Origin: Echinometra lucunter
Taxonomy: Eukaryota; Echinodermata; Echinoidea; Camarodonta; Echinometridae
Length of the DNA: 64,000 nucleotides
Direction of reading: 5' to 3'
NCBI GenBank assembly: GCA_029962745.1
Contig: CM057154.1
Span: 17,411,337 to 17,475,336 of the forward strand
Shown here: piece after piece, positions 1 to 12,500 of the stretch
Layout of the letters: each line of letters starts with the position of its first letter
How positions within the stretch are numbered: the first letter of the stretch is position 1
Program-made: the position numbers and the translations under genes
The notes under the pieces: generated by a model
The model's input: the letters and a program-made list of their open reading frames with translations, nothing else
Database searches by the model: none
What the model was told of the DNA's origin: nothing

Positions 1-57
1 GATTTACCAAATGATCAGTATATAAGAAGATTTCAAAGGTAGCTTAAAATGCTATCT

Positions 58-290
58 AAAGAGAGAGAGTGAGGAGGGGAGTCGTAGGGGGCGCTATGGA
101 AGTGTGAGAGTGGGTGGAGAAAGAGAGAAAGGAGAAATGGGAGAGAAGTTTAGAGGGAAAGAGATTAAAGAGAGAAAGAGAGAGTACGGCAATTAATTAA
201 AAGGGAGAGAGTAGGAGGGAGAGAGAGAGAGAGAGAGAGAGAGATGAGAGGAGAGGGCGAGAGGGCGAGCGAGAAAGAGAGAGAGAAGTA
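58..290. repeat. GA-rich purine tract
   Basis: Almost pure purine on the + strand with GAGAGAGA runs, broken by a few pyrimidines. No gene is recognised in 1-966 apart from this. Confidence 0.85.
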
Positions 291-966
291 ATGGGAAATA
301 TCAAGATTAATGAGTATATCACTGAAGTACCACTTCAAGCATGTGAGTAATGATTATACCATATTAGGGTGTTCCACATACAAACCACATTCGGCAGGTC
401 AAATGAAATAGAGAAAAATCAACGAACATGATTGATGACCTGTTTGTTGATTTCATTTGCAGCATCAAAATAAATGGTGTTTCAGCTTTTGTTTGTGCAA
501 ACTGCTACTTGTAAAGTTAATAATTACCCACCAGTGGTACGACTTGTACTCGAATTGATGTCTCCCGTCATTATTGTGACTGGGGTGTTTCTAAGGGCAA
601 GCAGATGTTACTCGTGTACACATTAAAGTAGACATTATCGCTTTTATTTGCCCAAGAGACACTCTGGTGGCAGCTAAAAGGCGGCAGGTATTTGAAAACT
701 TGAGCCATTACAGGTGTAGTAAATAGACTTCGAGAGCCTTCAAATGTTGTAGAACATAGCTGTTGAGGGCGTCAGCTGTTGAATAGAAGACGGTTTTTAT
801 TGAGAGCATTAATGTATATATTCCCAATTCATTTGTAAATGCATGTGTTATTTTCAAGCTCACTACACATTGATAGCGGAAGGAAAGCAGCTGATAATAG
901 ATACTTGAGACCTCAAAAATGTCGCAAATAGATCCTGCGAATCTTGAAGATCATAAATGTTAAGTG

Positions 967-2501
967 CACGGGCGTCACTAAAGGGGGGGTGTGGGGGTGT
1001 GACACCCCCCCCCCCCCCACTCAGAATTCTTGTCGGCAAATTCACGATCGCTGTCGGCAAAAAAAAAAAAAAAAAAGGAGATAGAGAGACAGAGAGAGAG
1101 AGAGAGAGAAAGGAGAGGGAAGAGGAAGGAGGGAAAAAAAGGAAAAAAGAGGAGTAAGGTGCCCAAATAGAGTCATATTCGGCTTATTTACTTGTGCATT
1201 TTGACGACGAAATAATACTGGTACCACGAAAGAGAGTGTATATTTTTCCTTGCTCGCTGCGCTCGCTCGTATTATATTCAGATACAGGATGTTTTCGGAA
1301 AGCAAACACATTCGGCTAGTGAGATGAACACTATATAATCTAGATATCTTTAGGCCCATCATGTATTTTGATGAAGAATTAACACTTCTACCATAAAAAG
1401 ACTATGTATATTTTCCTCGCTCGCTGCGCTCGCTCGTGTAATATTTAGATATAGGATGGTCTTAAAAGCAAATAAATTAGGTAGGAGATGTGACCAAATA
1501 TATCAAAATAGGTACCTTAAAGGCCAATCGTGTATTTTGATGAAGAACTTTCACTTCTACCATGAAAAGGATTATGAATTTTTCCTCGCTCGCTACGCTC
1601 GCTCGTATAATATTCAGATACAAGATGGATTGGAGAAAGCAAACAAATTTTGCAAGCTATAGGCCCATCGTGTATATTGCTGAAGAATTATCACCTACCA
1701 TAAAATAGTGTATATATATTTCTCCTCGCTCGCTGCGCTCGCTCGCATAATATTTAGATACAGGATAGTCTTTGAAAGCAAATGAATTAGATAAGAGAGG
1801 TGACCAAAATCAAGATATCCAAAAGGCCCATCATGCATTTTTTAATGAAGAACTTTCACTTCTATCATGCAAAGGAGTAAATATGTATTTTTCCTCGCTC
1901 GCTACGCTCGCTCATACAATATTCAGGTACAAGATGGATTTGGGAAAGCAAACGAATTCGACAAGTGAGGTGACCAAATGTACCTGTATAAGTTAGATAT
2001 CTTATAGTTAATACCATCGTGTATTTTGATAAAGAATTGTCACTTCTACCATGAAAAATAGATTTTTTTTTTTCGCTCGCTGCGCTAGCTCGTATAATAT
2101 TAAGATTTAGGATGGTCTTTGAAACCGAATGAATCAGGCCAGAGAGGTGACCAAATATAATTAATTTAGATATCTTTAAGCCCACCATGTAGTTTGATGA
2201 AGAACTATCACTTAAGTACGTAAGAGAGTGTATATTTTTCATCGCTCGCTGCGCTCGCTTGTATTATATTTAGATACAGGATGTTTTCGGAAAACAAACA
2301 CATTCGGCAAGTGAGGTGAACAAAATATAGTTCAAAAGGAAAATATGATAGAGGTGCACAATTGAACATGCCTCAATGGGCTTTATACGGTTGAATTTAT
2401 CGACGTTGGTCGTCGGCAATCGGTGGCATTATTTGTCGGCAATCTGGCCTCTACACCCCCCCCCCCCCCCCCCCATTCAAAATAGTCTAGCGACGCCCCT
2501 G
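967..2501. mobile_element. hAT-like non-autonomous element carrying a palindromic satellite
   Basis: Ends CACGGGCGTCACTA and, inverted, CAGGGGCGTCGCTA, flanked by GTTAAGTG (959-966) and GTTGAGTG (2502-2509), a 7/8 match for an 8-bp target-site duplication. CA-ends and 8-bp duplications fit hAT. Long G and C runs lie just inside both ends. No transposase ORF; most of the interior is the satellite array. Confidence 0.65.
1190..2335. repeat. Seven-unit tandem array with GC-rich palindrome
   Basis: Each unit carries CTCGCTCGCTGCGCTCGCTC or a close variant in AT-rich sequence. Palindrome centres lie near 1260, 1426, 1594, 1735, 1902, 2081 and 2250, so the period is about 141-179 bp, mostly near 167. 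Units also share ATATTTAGATACAGGAT, AAGCAAA and TTTTGATGAAGAA. Confidence 0.9.
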
Positions 2502-2957
2502 GTTGAGTGCATGAACTCTAGTATGTTTCATACTGAGTTCGGGAAAAAAAGTTAATCAAGGCTTAAATTATTCGAGTAAAGGTCTGTTTATATATTAATG
2601 TTTTCTATTATTCTTCTTATTATTATAGACAGACACCGATTGGGATTGCAAAGCTGCAAGTATTTTGATGCTCACAGTGTACAAATTAGATAGCGAGTTC
2701 ATTAATGTAGTAAATCATTGATACTGTTGTTCAAATCTGAACATTAATTTGTGCACAATATTAAGAATGCTATTAAAATATACGTATTAACTCATTGCTA
2801 TAGGGGGGGGGGCAAATATTCGATATTCAGAACCATTGAAGATGTAGAAAGTAGATGGTGACGGCATATTGAATACCAAAATAGATCTTCGTTCTTTGCA
2901 TTGGCATGCACCCGTAATTAAATGGCACTCTAAAAAATTAATCTATGTTTGACTGAT

Positions 2958-3345
2958 TAGTGCTGTTCTAGTAAAAAAAAAAAAAAATGGCACAAAACCA
3001 GTGAAAACGACCGGAATTCTAGTACAATATTTGACTAAAACATAGGACCACACTGGCTCCAACATTAATATGACACGGTTTTATAGTGAAAAATGACCAG
3101 AATTCTAGTAAAAATATTGCTCATTTTTTACTAGAATTCGAATTATTTCTAGAATTGTGTCTGAATCATGACTAAAACAGTGCAGGTGCCCGTGGGATCA
3201 GGCGTTCTAGTAAAAAGAATCACTAGAATTCTGGTAATTGACTTAATTTTTGTCAGTGCTTACTAGAATTGTGTCAGTTTTGACGAGAATAGTGCTGATG
3301 CCCGGGGATTCGGCAATCTAGTCAAATCTGACTATCATTTTTTAA
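2958..3345. repeat. Cluster of GAATTCTAGTAAA-type motifs
   Basis: At least eight variants of TACTAGAATT or its complement within about 390 bp, in both orientations, plus two copies of GCCCG[TG]GG[GA]AT. Probably part of a decayed transposon with internal inverted repeats. Confidence 0.55.
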
Positions 3346-4226
3346 AGTGAGAGTGAAAGTGAAATTCTGCATGTAAAGGGTGTATCCACTCTAAGAGCAT
3401 TGCTCTTTAGTGGATCTCTCCATTTCCATAAGAGCTTATATACTGTATTCTTTTGTAGATTTACTTTGTTTCATATTTCAAATTATGTAAACGTATTCTG
3501 TCATTGTAAAAAAATATGAATAGTTATGTATGATTGATTTTTTCAAAATTTGTTGTTATTTGTGTTTTGGAAATGAAAAAATAAACTCTTGAACTCTTGA
3601 ACTTGAATTCCTGTTAATCTAACATTTTGGAAATGTAGTCACTCCTCCACCTTTTAAATGGTGATAGGTTTTCATAGAACCCATTTTTTTTTTATCTCAA
3701 ATTTTTCAGGTTTTGTTTTTAGTCATACAATATAAACATATCTTCGTTGCACAGAGCCTGGACTGTTGCAAGAGTCTTTCATATACGTTTGTTTGTTTCA
3801 TCTGTGAATGGGATAGAATTGGTTGTGTTTGATATAAATCCGAGTCAGCCCTGACTCCCCCCCCCCCCTTTTTTTTTTTTTTTTTTGCCGGACTTTCGTT
3901 CGGCTTAGCGGTGCTTCTGTCCTCGGGGTATCCCACGTTCTATTTTGTAGTACATGTACTTGTAATGTTATGTTTCTTGGGGTTTTTTTTCTTCTGCCGC
4001 CTTTTCCAATAATAGTTTATTCTTATTTTGTCTGCCTTTCCTTTTTTATTTTTATTTTTATGTATTTATGTATTTTATTTTCATATTGAATCCAGCCAAT
4101 CATGAAAGTATGTGATTCTGCTGATTTACTTTAATAAAACATACAACAACAACAACAACAAAAACCCTTTTAAATGGTGATTCAACATTTTAGTTTTAGA
4201 GTGTATAGGGCCTATTGGGAATGTGT

Positions 4227-4257
<31 letters not shown>

Positions 4258-4983
4258 TCTCATAACCTTGCTGTGGTGTTTTAGGACGTCCCGTAGAATG
4301 TATTCATCACTGAGCAAATTCAATACCCGAGATCCGTTCATTCGCATGATGAAGAAAAGCAATTTAAGATGCGGTCACACTATGTGCAGTCGCCTTTCTT
4401 ACACCCCATGTTACGTAACCTGCACCCATGCTTGAAACTCTACATATCGAAATCAGTGCGGCATAAGTATTCACCGGTGTTTCTCTGCTAGAATTCTGGC
4501 CACCTCTTCGGAATGGAGCACTACTGGTAACGCATTAGTAGGTCTAAGTGCTGTTTGCTGTCATTTTATACCCTTAATATTTATGAATGAACGTAATATT
4601 TGGTTCGTAATATTTGGTTCATCAATTTGGGTTATCTACCAAGACCTGCCGTGGAATAGCTGTTGATATGAAAGTGACACCCCTTTGAAGTTTGCTGGTA
4701 TGCTCATATGCAGCGATGGAGAAAGTCAAGGAAAGTACCGTGGTGGCAGCACTCTTTTTTTGTGTGTGTTCACAATGACAAATGAAGTAGGCTGCTATGT
4801 ATCTGAAGATAATAAAAGCTGGCGTAGAAAAATATCTAGGTTTAAGAAATGGGGAGATGATCAGGGAACAGGAACTAGATCTAGATCTAACTGTATAATA
4901 GTTTATTATATTTCATGTATTGCGTACGTGGGTGAGGGTGCATGTGTATGCATACATATACACGCCCACCCATATTATATGGA

Positions 4984-4989
4984 AATATA

Positions 4990-5038
<49 letters not shown>
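4984..5038. repeat. AT dinucleotide microsatellite
   Basis: Nearly uninterrupted TA/AT repeat. Confidence 0.95.
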
Positions 5039-5039
<1 letters not shown>

Positions 5040-5042
<3 letters not shown>

Positions 5043-6168
5043 CTATATAGTTTAAAATGATTACCTACTTAGCAGGTAATGATTGAAACTATATGAAATT
5101 TTAACATTATGGAGTTATAATTTTTTTACATTAATCTTTTACCGTTCATTTATGCTTCTGTTTGTTTTAGTTCTGTAATGTTTTGTTCTGCACCTCTAGA
5201 TAAAGGCACTTTGTAGCCCAAAACTTGGGCATTAAAGAGGTATCCAGCTATATTATCAAACATTCTTTACATTTTTTTATCTTTAATTCACAATGTAAAC
5301 AACTTGGGAGTTGAGCACCTCTAACAATTTGGTTTAGATTTACTTGATAGTCGATTGTCTAACTTTCTGATTATTAATCTCCTGTTCTGTTAAAAATGAC
5401 TCTTTGTTATGTGGGTGACTTTTACCATAACATAGATTGTTTATGGCGTATATGCAAAATTTAACTCGCGTTTAACAAATCTAGAATCAATATAATACTA
5501 CCTGCTGTAGATTTTGAATTGACTGTGGTCAGATGTGTTGTCAGGTTATACAAGATTTTCTTGTATTTTTCTCTCAAAATTAAGGTGGTTTAAACAGTAT
5601 TTTAATGGGCATTATTATATCTTGAAAACTTTCTCACTCATGTGTTTTGTTATAGTTACTTAATTCTCACTGATTCTCAATGCAGTAAGGCGCCATTAGG
5701 CAAAGATTCATTGTAGTGAGTCAGCCTGTTGGTATAAAGTACTATAGACAAGGTCACAATGAATTCGAATCTATACACAGATTAAAATGCCGGGATGCAT
5801 ATTTAGCCTATATCTGCCACCATCCTGCTCTTGTGCATTTGTCTCGCATGGGTATTGCACCTACCCCTTGAAAGTATAGAGCCATTGCGGAGATTAAAAA
5901 AAAAAAAATCACCATTAATACTCTCTTTGTGTTCTTTCTCCAGTTCATGAAGTGTGTTCCCGTCCAGGTCATATAGACGTCTTCTGTTTGTTTCAAAACT
6001 TGGATTGCCTCGTCAATGCTTCTCTGCATGAAGAAAACAGTTTTTTTTTTTCTGCCCCCACTATGACTAATGGCTCGAACGGAAAACCATAACTCGCTGC
6101 TAAATGTTGAAATTCATAGAGGAGTCTTCTGTAGTTCACGTCAAGGCTAAAACAAGGTATAAACAGCA
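5040..6168. other. Region upstream of ABCB9, no recognised gene
   Basis: About 1.1 kb between an AT microsatellite and the ABCB9 start codon. It should hold promoter and 5' UTR, perhaps with a non-coding exon, but I see no confident TATA box, initiator or splice structure. The - strand ORFs here show no family similarity and are taken as chance. Confidence 0.4.
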
Positions 6169-6883
6169 ATGAGGCTATTAACAAAAATATCGGTAACTTT
6201 AGCCTTCTGTTTTGCTGATGCCTTCTTCGGCTTTGCCTTCTACTTCCGCTGGAACAAGTACGGTCTCTTTGCGAAAGATGTAATCCATTACAGCTTTGCG
6301 CACTCTATGTTTGAGCTATGGCTGTTCTCTGCCTTGAGAGTTGTCGCCCTCATGGGTGCTTTGGTAATCCTCTGCGATTCGAAAGATGGCATGAGCCTCA
6401 TCAAGACAGCCAGGTACCCTGTAGGATTCGTCAATATCTTCATGGTTATCATCACCCTGGCGAAGATCATGCTCTACACAGAGTTCCTGGACGGTGACCA
6501 TGATGATGATGTGTGGTTTCTGTCGCTGGGGGCTTGGACGATGGTCGCTTCGCTTGCCATGTATGCCCTTTGGGTCTATATCCTACAGGAAGCAGGGCCT
6601 ACTGACTCGGGAGCAACGGAACTTAATAGAATGCCCTTGAATAAGAAAGAGAAATGGGTCAAGATCAGGAATGCCAGCACTCGAAGTGATAGCCATACTG
6701 ATGACAGTGACGACGCTGATATTGACGACGATGATGATGTCGGTGATGATACTATAGATGACAGACGAGACAAGGAAAGGAAACCAGTGGAAGAATACTC
6801 GACACTGAGGCTGCTTTCTTACACAGCACCAGACTGGCCTCTCTTGCTTGTTGCCTTCGCAGCCCTGATAGCTGCTACTGTAG
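6169..6883 (+). CDS. ABCB9: ABCB9 coding exon 1: TMD0 and acidic linker
   Basis: Encodes residues 1-238 plus one base (phase 1 out); donor after GTAG at 6883. It holds the hydrophobic TMD0 helices, which in ABCB9/TAPL are known to direct lysosomal sorting and LAMP binding. A run of Asp (residues 174-201, about 16 Asp) precedes the conserved [12 protein letters not shown] stretch that opens the transporter core. The ATG is the first in a good position and its product aligns with known ABCB9 starts. Confidence 0.92.
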
Positions 6884-8936
6884 GTAATTGTAGAACCCAT
6901 CAGTTTCCAGTTCTGTCTAGATATAGCTATAAATCCTTAAGTACTGTGAGTAGCAAACTCCTTTCAATAAACAGAGTGAATAACAAAATGAAGTTATAAC
7001 TAATACGGCTATTTTTCTCTTTTGACCCTGAAACGCTTAACAACACTGTAACTGTTGTTTTTCGTTGCTGTTATTCACATTTTCGGGGGGGGGGGGGTTG
7101 TGTGTGTGTGTTGTGTGTGTGTGTGCGTGTGTGTGTGTTTGCTTGCTTGCTTGCTTTTTCGTTTGATTTTCTTTGGGGTTTTTTTTTTGTTGTCTGTTTG
7201 AAGGGTGTTTTGCATTGAAAAGATATATTCCATGCCCAATTTTGCGATGAAATTAAAAATGGTACATCAAAATTTACGTCTTATAATGATAGCTCTTCAA
7301 AGATTTGGAGGCACAGAAGTTTTTAGAATTAATCTTTAATTGAAGTAGACTGTCTGAAAGTTATTCAACTAGGCATATCATGTTATGAATGCGTCGTTTA
7401 GACCAAAATGTCTTTTAAAACATTCTAAATGTTCCTGAAATTGAATAAAAATGCATAGTCTGAAAACCAATAGCAGTTGACATCGGCTGCCCCGGTTACC
7501 TCGTATTCCTGTTTTTTTTAGTAAGCAACATTCTCATGTACTCTCTTAAATACAGTATGTTATATTTGTCTGTTTTTGTTGTTTAGTTTTGCTTTGGCAT
7601 TTATCCGATTTCCTTTATTTCTTCATGTTCTTAGCAGTTTACTTTGACGAGAATTCAGTGTATCCTTCAATATATATATATTTTTCTTTTCTGTAGCTAG
7701 ATTAGAAACTGTGGAAACATCTCGCCCTAAATCCTTAATTCCTGTTCAGCATTGTTCCTTTCACTTTCTATGGGCAATGAATAAAGTGTAATAGCCATGC
7801 ACTGCCATTCACTAGCCAGAATGGGGTATTCAAGTGAATGATCAAATACAGTGAAAGCCTTGAAATACAAGGAGAGTTGCAGGGGGGGGGGGGGGGGAAT
7901 GGAGGGGGGGGGGGGCTACTCAGATGGAAGAAGAAGCTTGTTAATGAAACTCTCCCTATACCATACTTCTACATGTGGACCAGTATTCATCGAAATGATG
8001 AAAAGAAGAATTTGCCCATTTTTTCTTGCAAATGTACGGGAAGGACATGATGATATCATGTTGAATTTGATAAGAAAATAATATTTAAAAAAACTGAGAG
8101 AAAGAACGTAAGAAAATAGTATGAATGAGATTCATCACTTAAAGTAACAGCATCATCATTATCAATTAATCATTTCGAAATAATGATTTTCAAATAATTC
8201 TTTGTTCCCCCCCCCCCCCTAAATTGACTACTCTGCCAGTTCTAAATCCGTAAAGCAAAATTCTGCGAACTTGTGATTTCTCTCATATTTGCTGTGATTT
8301 TTACAGGTAAAGTGTTTCTTCCAAAGCTGATAGGACATGTACTTGACGGTATAGTGATAAAGGAATCTAAGGATAAGCCTAATTCACAAGAACCCATCAT
8401 CTACATGACGTTGATATCGATTGGCATGTAAGTGTTATTTTTGAAGAAACTACAAAAGTACAATATTGTGTGGTATATAGCGAGCAGAGCAATATATCCA
8501 AGTGGATTGAATTCCTCATTGTCATTCCGTTCCAGATTTGTTTTAGAAAGTATATTTAACTTTTATCTTGAATATTAGTGGGTACCCGGTAGGAAGAATT
8601 TCCTTGAAATGCTAGAGCGCCGTATTGGCTGCCTTGCTTAAGCCGGGGTAATAACAGTGGAGCTCCAGAATCGTCAATTCTGATGGACATGAGCGCTATA
8701 TAAGAACCACTATTGTCATTATCATTATTAATGTCATTATTTTTGCCGTTATCACTGATTATTTTTATCATATTCTTTATTCTATGATTATATTAATTTT
8801 ATTAATATTTTCTTTATTAATACTTCTGTTGTTATTGTCATAATCATGATGATGATAAATTATACTTCTAATACCACTAATGATGATGATAGTAAAAATA
8901 TATTATTATCATCATCTGATCATCATCATGATCATT

Positions 8937-8979
<43 letters not shown>

Positions 8980-9192
8980 GCTTAATTGCAACTTAAGGCA
9001 AATTTCTGTGCTTTAAAAATTGTGTGCGGGCAAGCCTGAATCCGATGACCGGGGTAGTAATATTTCTGCGGAATTTCTTAGACACATCCGAGATGTATAG
9101 TGCTATATAAATCCAGAATATCGTTATTATTAATAATTATTAGCAGTAAGAGTAGCAGAGTTAGTATTAGTAGCAGTAGTAGCAGTAGTAGC

Positions 9193-9248
<56 letters not shown>

Positions 9249-9273
9249 CAGTAGCAGCAGTAGCAGCAGCAGC

Positions 9274-9335
<62 letters not shown>

Positions 9336-9422
9336 CAGTAGTAGCAGCAGTAGTAGTAGTAGTATAGTAGTAGTTGTTGTAGTAGTAGTAGCAGCAGTAG
9401 TAGAAGTAGCAGTAGTAGTACC

Positions 9423-9475
<53 letters not shown>

Positions 9476-9491
9476 CAGCAGTAGTAGCAGC

Positions 9492-9525
<34 letters not shown>

Positions 9526-9526
9526 A

Positions 9527-9577
<51 letters not shown>

Positions 9578-12500
9578 CAGCAGCAGCAGTAGTAGTAGTA
9601 GTATATTTTAAATCTGTCACCATTTCTTGTTTACCTGTATGTTATCCAAACAAAATGCTTAACACTAGGACCTCGAATTCATATTATTTTACACTGTTCA
9701 CACGCATGCATATGCAAGGAAATAGCAAAGGTAGTCAATTTGGCTTTCGGCAATGCTCTCACGGGAACCCATTTTCTCCTATAGTTGGAGAATGGCCATG
9801 TAGATATCATTGTTTTGCCAAAGGAAGTTATTGTCGCAGAGGGACTCGAACTGCGAACCATTTGATCTAAAGTCCAGTGACATTATGCAATAGACCAAGC
9901 TACCCTACAGAAGTATAAAATGTGTAACCTTGTTACATTCGAGAGATATTGTACCTGATCATTCTCCTTTCCCCCCTAAAACAGTGCTGTAACCAATGGA
10001 GTACGAAGTGGATTCTTTACCCTTACGACTGCTAGATTAAATCGACGCATCACAAAGTCTCTCTTTGATTCCATCGTCACACAAGAACTGGGCTTCTTTG
10101 ATAAGAACACGACGGGTGAGTGTTTCATATGGGGTAGAAAAGAGTATCGCGCCATTTGCATAGGCTATTTTGGCAATTAGAGACAGCTCTATCTGTTGCA
10201 CATACTGCAGGAACTACTGCTCCGTGGTATCTGTATGAACCAAAGTCTTATGAAACATGCTTTAGTCCACTAATGGAACAAAGTAACAGCAGACCTCTAT
10301 AATTATATACGGATGGCATTTGGCACAAGTCCATTACAACATTTCAAACATTGCGGAAGCTTAGTGACTAAGTCCATTGCCAATGAAGTGTTCCATTGCT
10401 AACATTCCATTTCTCTTGGCATTTCTTATGTGTTTCTTCAACAGGAACCATAACATCTTGTCTGATAGCAGACATAGCCACCATGAGTGATATGCTAGGT
10501 ATCAAGATCAACATATGCCTTCAAAGCATCTTTGAGCTTATTGGAAACTTAATCTTCATGGTCCTGATCTCATGGCGACTCACCATCATCACTGTCGTCA
10601 CCTTCCCTTTGCTCTCTATCATCGGCGATGTCTTTGGTAGCTACTACAAGGTAAGATCTTGTAGGATCTAAGGTTGGTCAAAGCTAACGACACCTTCCCT
10701 CCTGGAAGGTAGTATCACAAATGCTCCGATGACAATCATTGATCCATGCTAATCTCTTACACTAACGGAATACTGAACTTTGGATTATACACTACACCAA
10801 ACCCTTACACTACACCAAAGCCTAGGCCTAAACCTAACCTAAACCCCTATCATGCCTATTGCAACCCAGAGAAAATAAAGCCAGGAACAATTATTGTCGC
10901 CGAAGCATATATGTCGGGTTAACCTCATGGAAGCATTTTGGCAACCATTACCAGGTAAGACCTAGGGGACAGTATTTCTGCTTGAACATAGAATTATTAC
11001 CAAGTAAGATCTAAAGATACTTTCTCTCATGGAGCTAGATACATCACCTTGTAAGCTCTAAGTCTTCTTCCTATGTCCACCATGCACCTCTTTATGCTAG
11101 TGATGTTATATTACGGGGTAAGATTCAAAGAGTTCTTCCTGTGCCCACACACCTCTTTATGCTAGTGATATTATATTACGAGGTAAGATCTGAATACTTC
11201 TTCCGGCTTCCTAGATTCATTCCAGATGTCTTTAGTTGCTATTTCTTTCTCTCCTGTAAGAAATGATGCAGAACCTTCTGGAATGTTTTAGGTAAGATCT
11301 AAAGACTTCTCTGTCAGCAATGTCTTCAGGTAACGACTCCTTCGGTTCACTGCGATCCCAGCCTCGCAGGTGACTCTGAAAGCTATTTCCTGCTGAAAAT
11401 CTTATATCACTTTATGCGGAGAGAGATGCGGTTCTTTCCATGCAGTTTGTCTACTTTGTAAGATTGTTTAATGGGTTTGAAGACACTTTAATGAAGATTT
11501 ATCCTTCCGACAGTTTGTTACAACAAAGGTTTATTATTCCGAAGGTTGTATTTTTTTAAAACAAAGAAGTGCCCATAACTTTAAAAAATACATATATAAA
11601 AAAAGAAATACCAGGACACCATTTCAGAACTATATGGCTTTAAGTGCACCTTGTTTAATGATCATGTTATGATGGAATAACTCATCAATCTATCACTTAA
11701 ATCAAAATGTTCGTGTCTTTAATCTCGTACAGAATTTAAGATTTTGTTACTTGTGTTTCATTGTTTGCATGATACCTCCCCTAAATACAACTCTACTTTG
11801 TTCACTTTTCATAATCCTCGTAGACATCTCTGATCTTCTAACTTGTCTCTTCTTGTAGTACCCAAAACAAAACAAAATCATGGGGGGGGGGTCGATCCTT
11901 TGCTCACGCTGGACCAGCTCTTTAAACTAATTACCACAGCCTCTCAAAGAAGTAGCAATAGCAACTGCCAATTCATTCAAGACGTATCTCAAAACTCACC
12001 TGTTCAAATCTGCTTTTAGTTGATTAGATAGTTCTACATTTCTTCAATTTCATTATTACATCTGTCATTACTGTATATTTATGTCACTTATTCTCTTCCC
12101 TACAGTATACTATTTCATTGTTAATTGTATTTTCATGGCATTTATTGCAAGTACATCTACATGTATGAGTAGTTTGATTTTTTCAGCTCTTAGGCATTAT
12201 GCGTAATGGATATGGCGCTTTATAAATTGTCATTATTATATTATTATTATCAATTCGTGTCAATTTCCTGCTGCAGAATCTATCTTCGATCATCCAGAGC
12301 ACCTTGGCCACTGCCAACACCGTGGCAGGAGAAGCCATCTCTAATATGAATACGGTCCGCAGCTTTGCCAACGAGAAGGGGGAGAAGAAGAGTTACGGGA
12401 TTAAACTCAAGATGACCTACCTCTTGCGGAGGAAGGGGGCAGTAGCCGCTGCAGTCGCCAAAGTGTTCAGTTCGGTAAGCCATTTGCAAAGAGGGGGGGG

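Larger units (their letters stand above)
2510..6168. other. Intergenic region, no recognised gene
   Basis: AT-rich sequence with G/C homopolymers (2803, 3857, 4241), a repeat cluster at 2958-3345, a probable LINE tail near 3545-3605 (AATAAACTCTTGAACTCTTG), a GT run at 4222 and an AT microsatellite at 4984. ORFs here show no family signature. Confidence 0.6.

Noticed and set aside
1190..2335. CRISPR-like array
   Set aside because: The repeated palindromes are units of a 167-bp satellite; the sequence between them is also repeated, and the genome is eukaryotic.
9078..9870. Long Ser/Val and Thr/Leu ORFs on both strands
   Set aside because: Translations of the AGT/AGC array.
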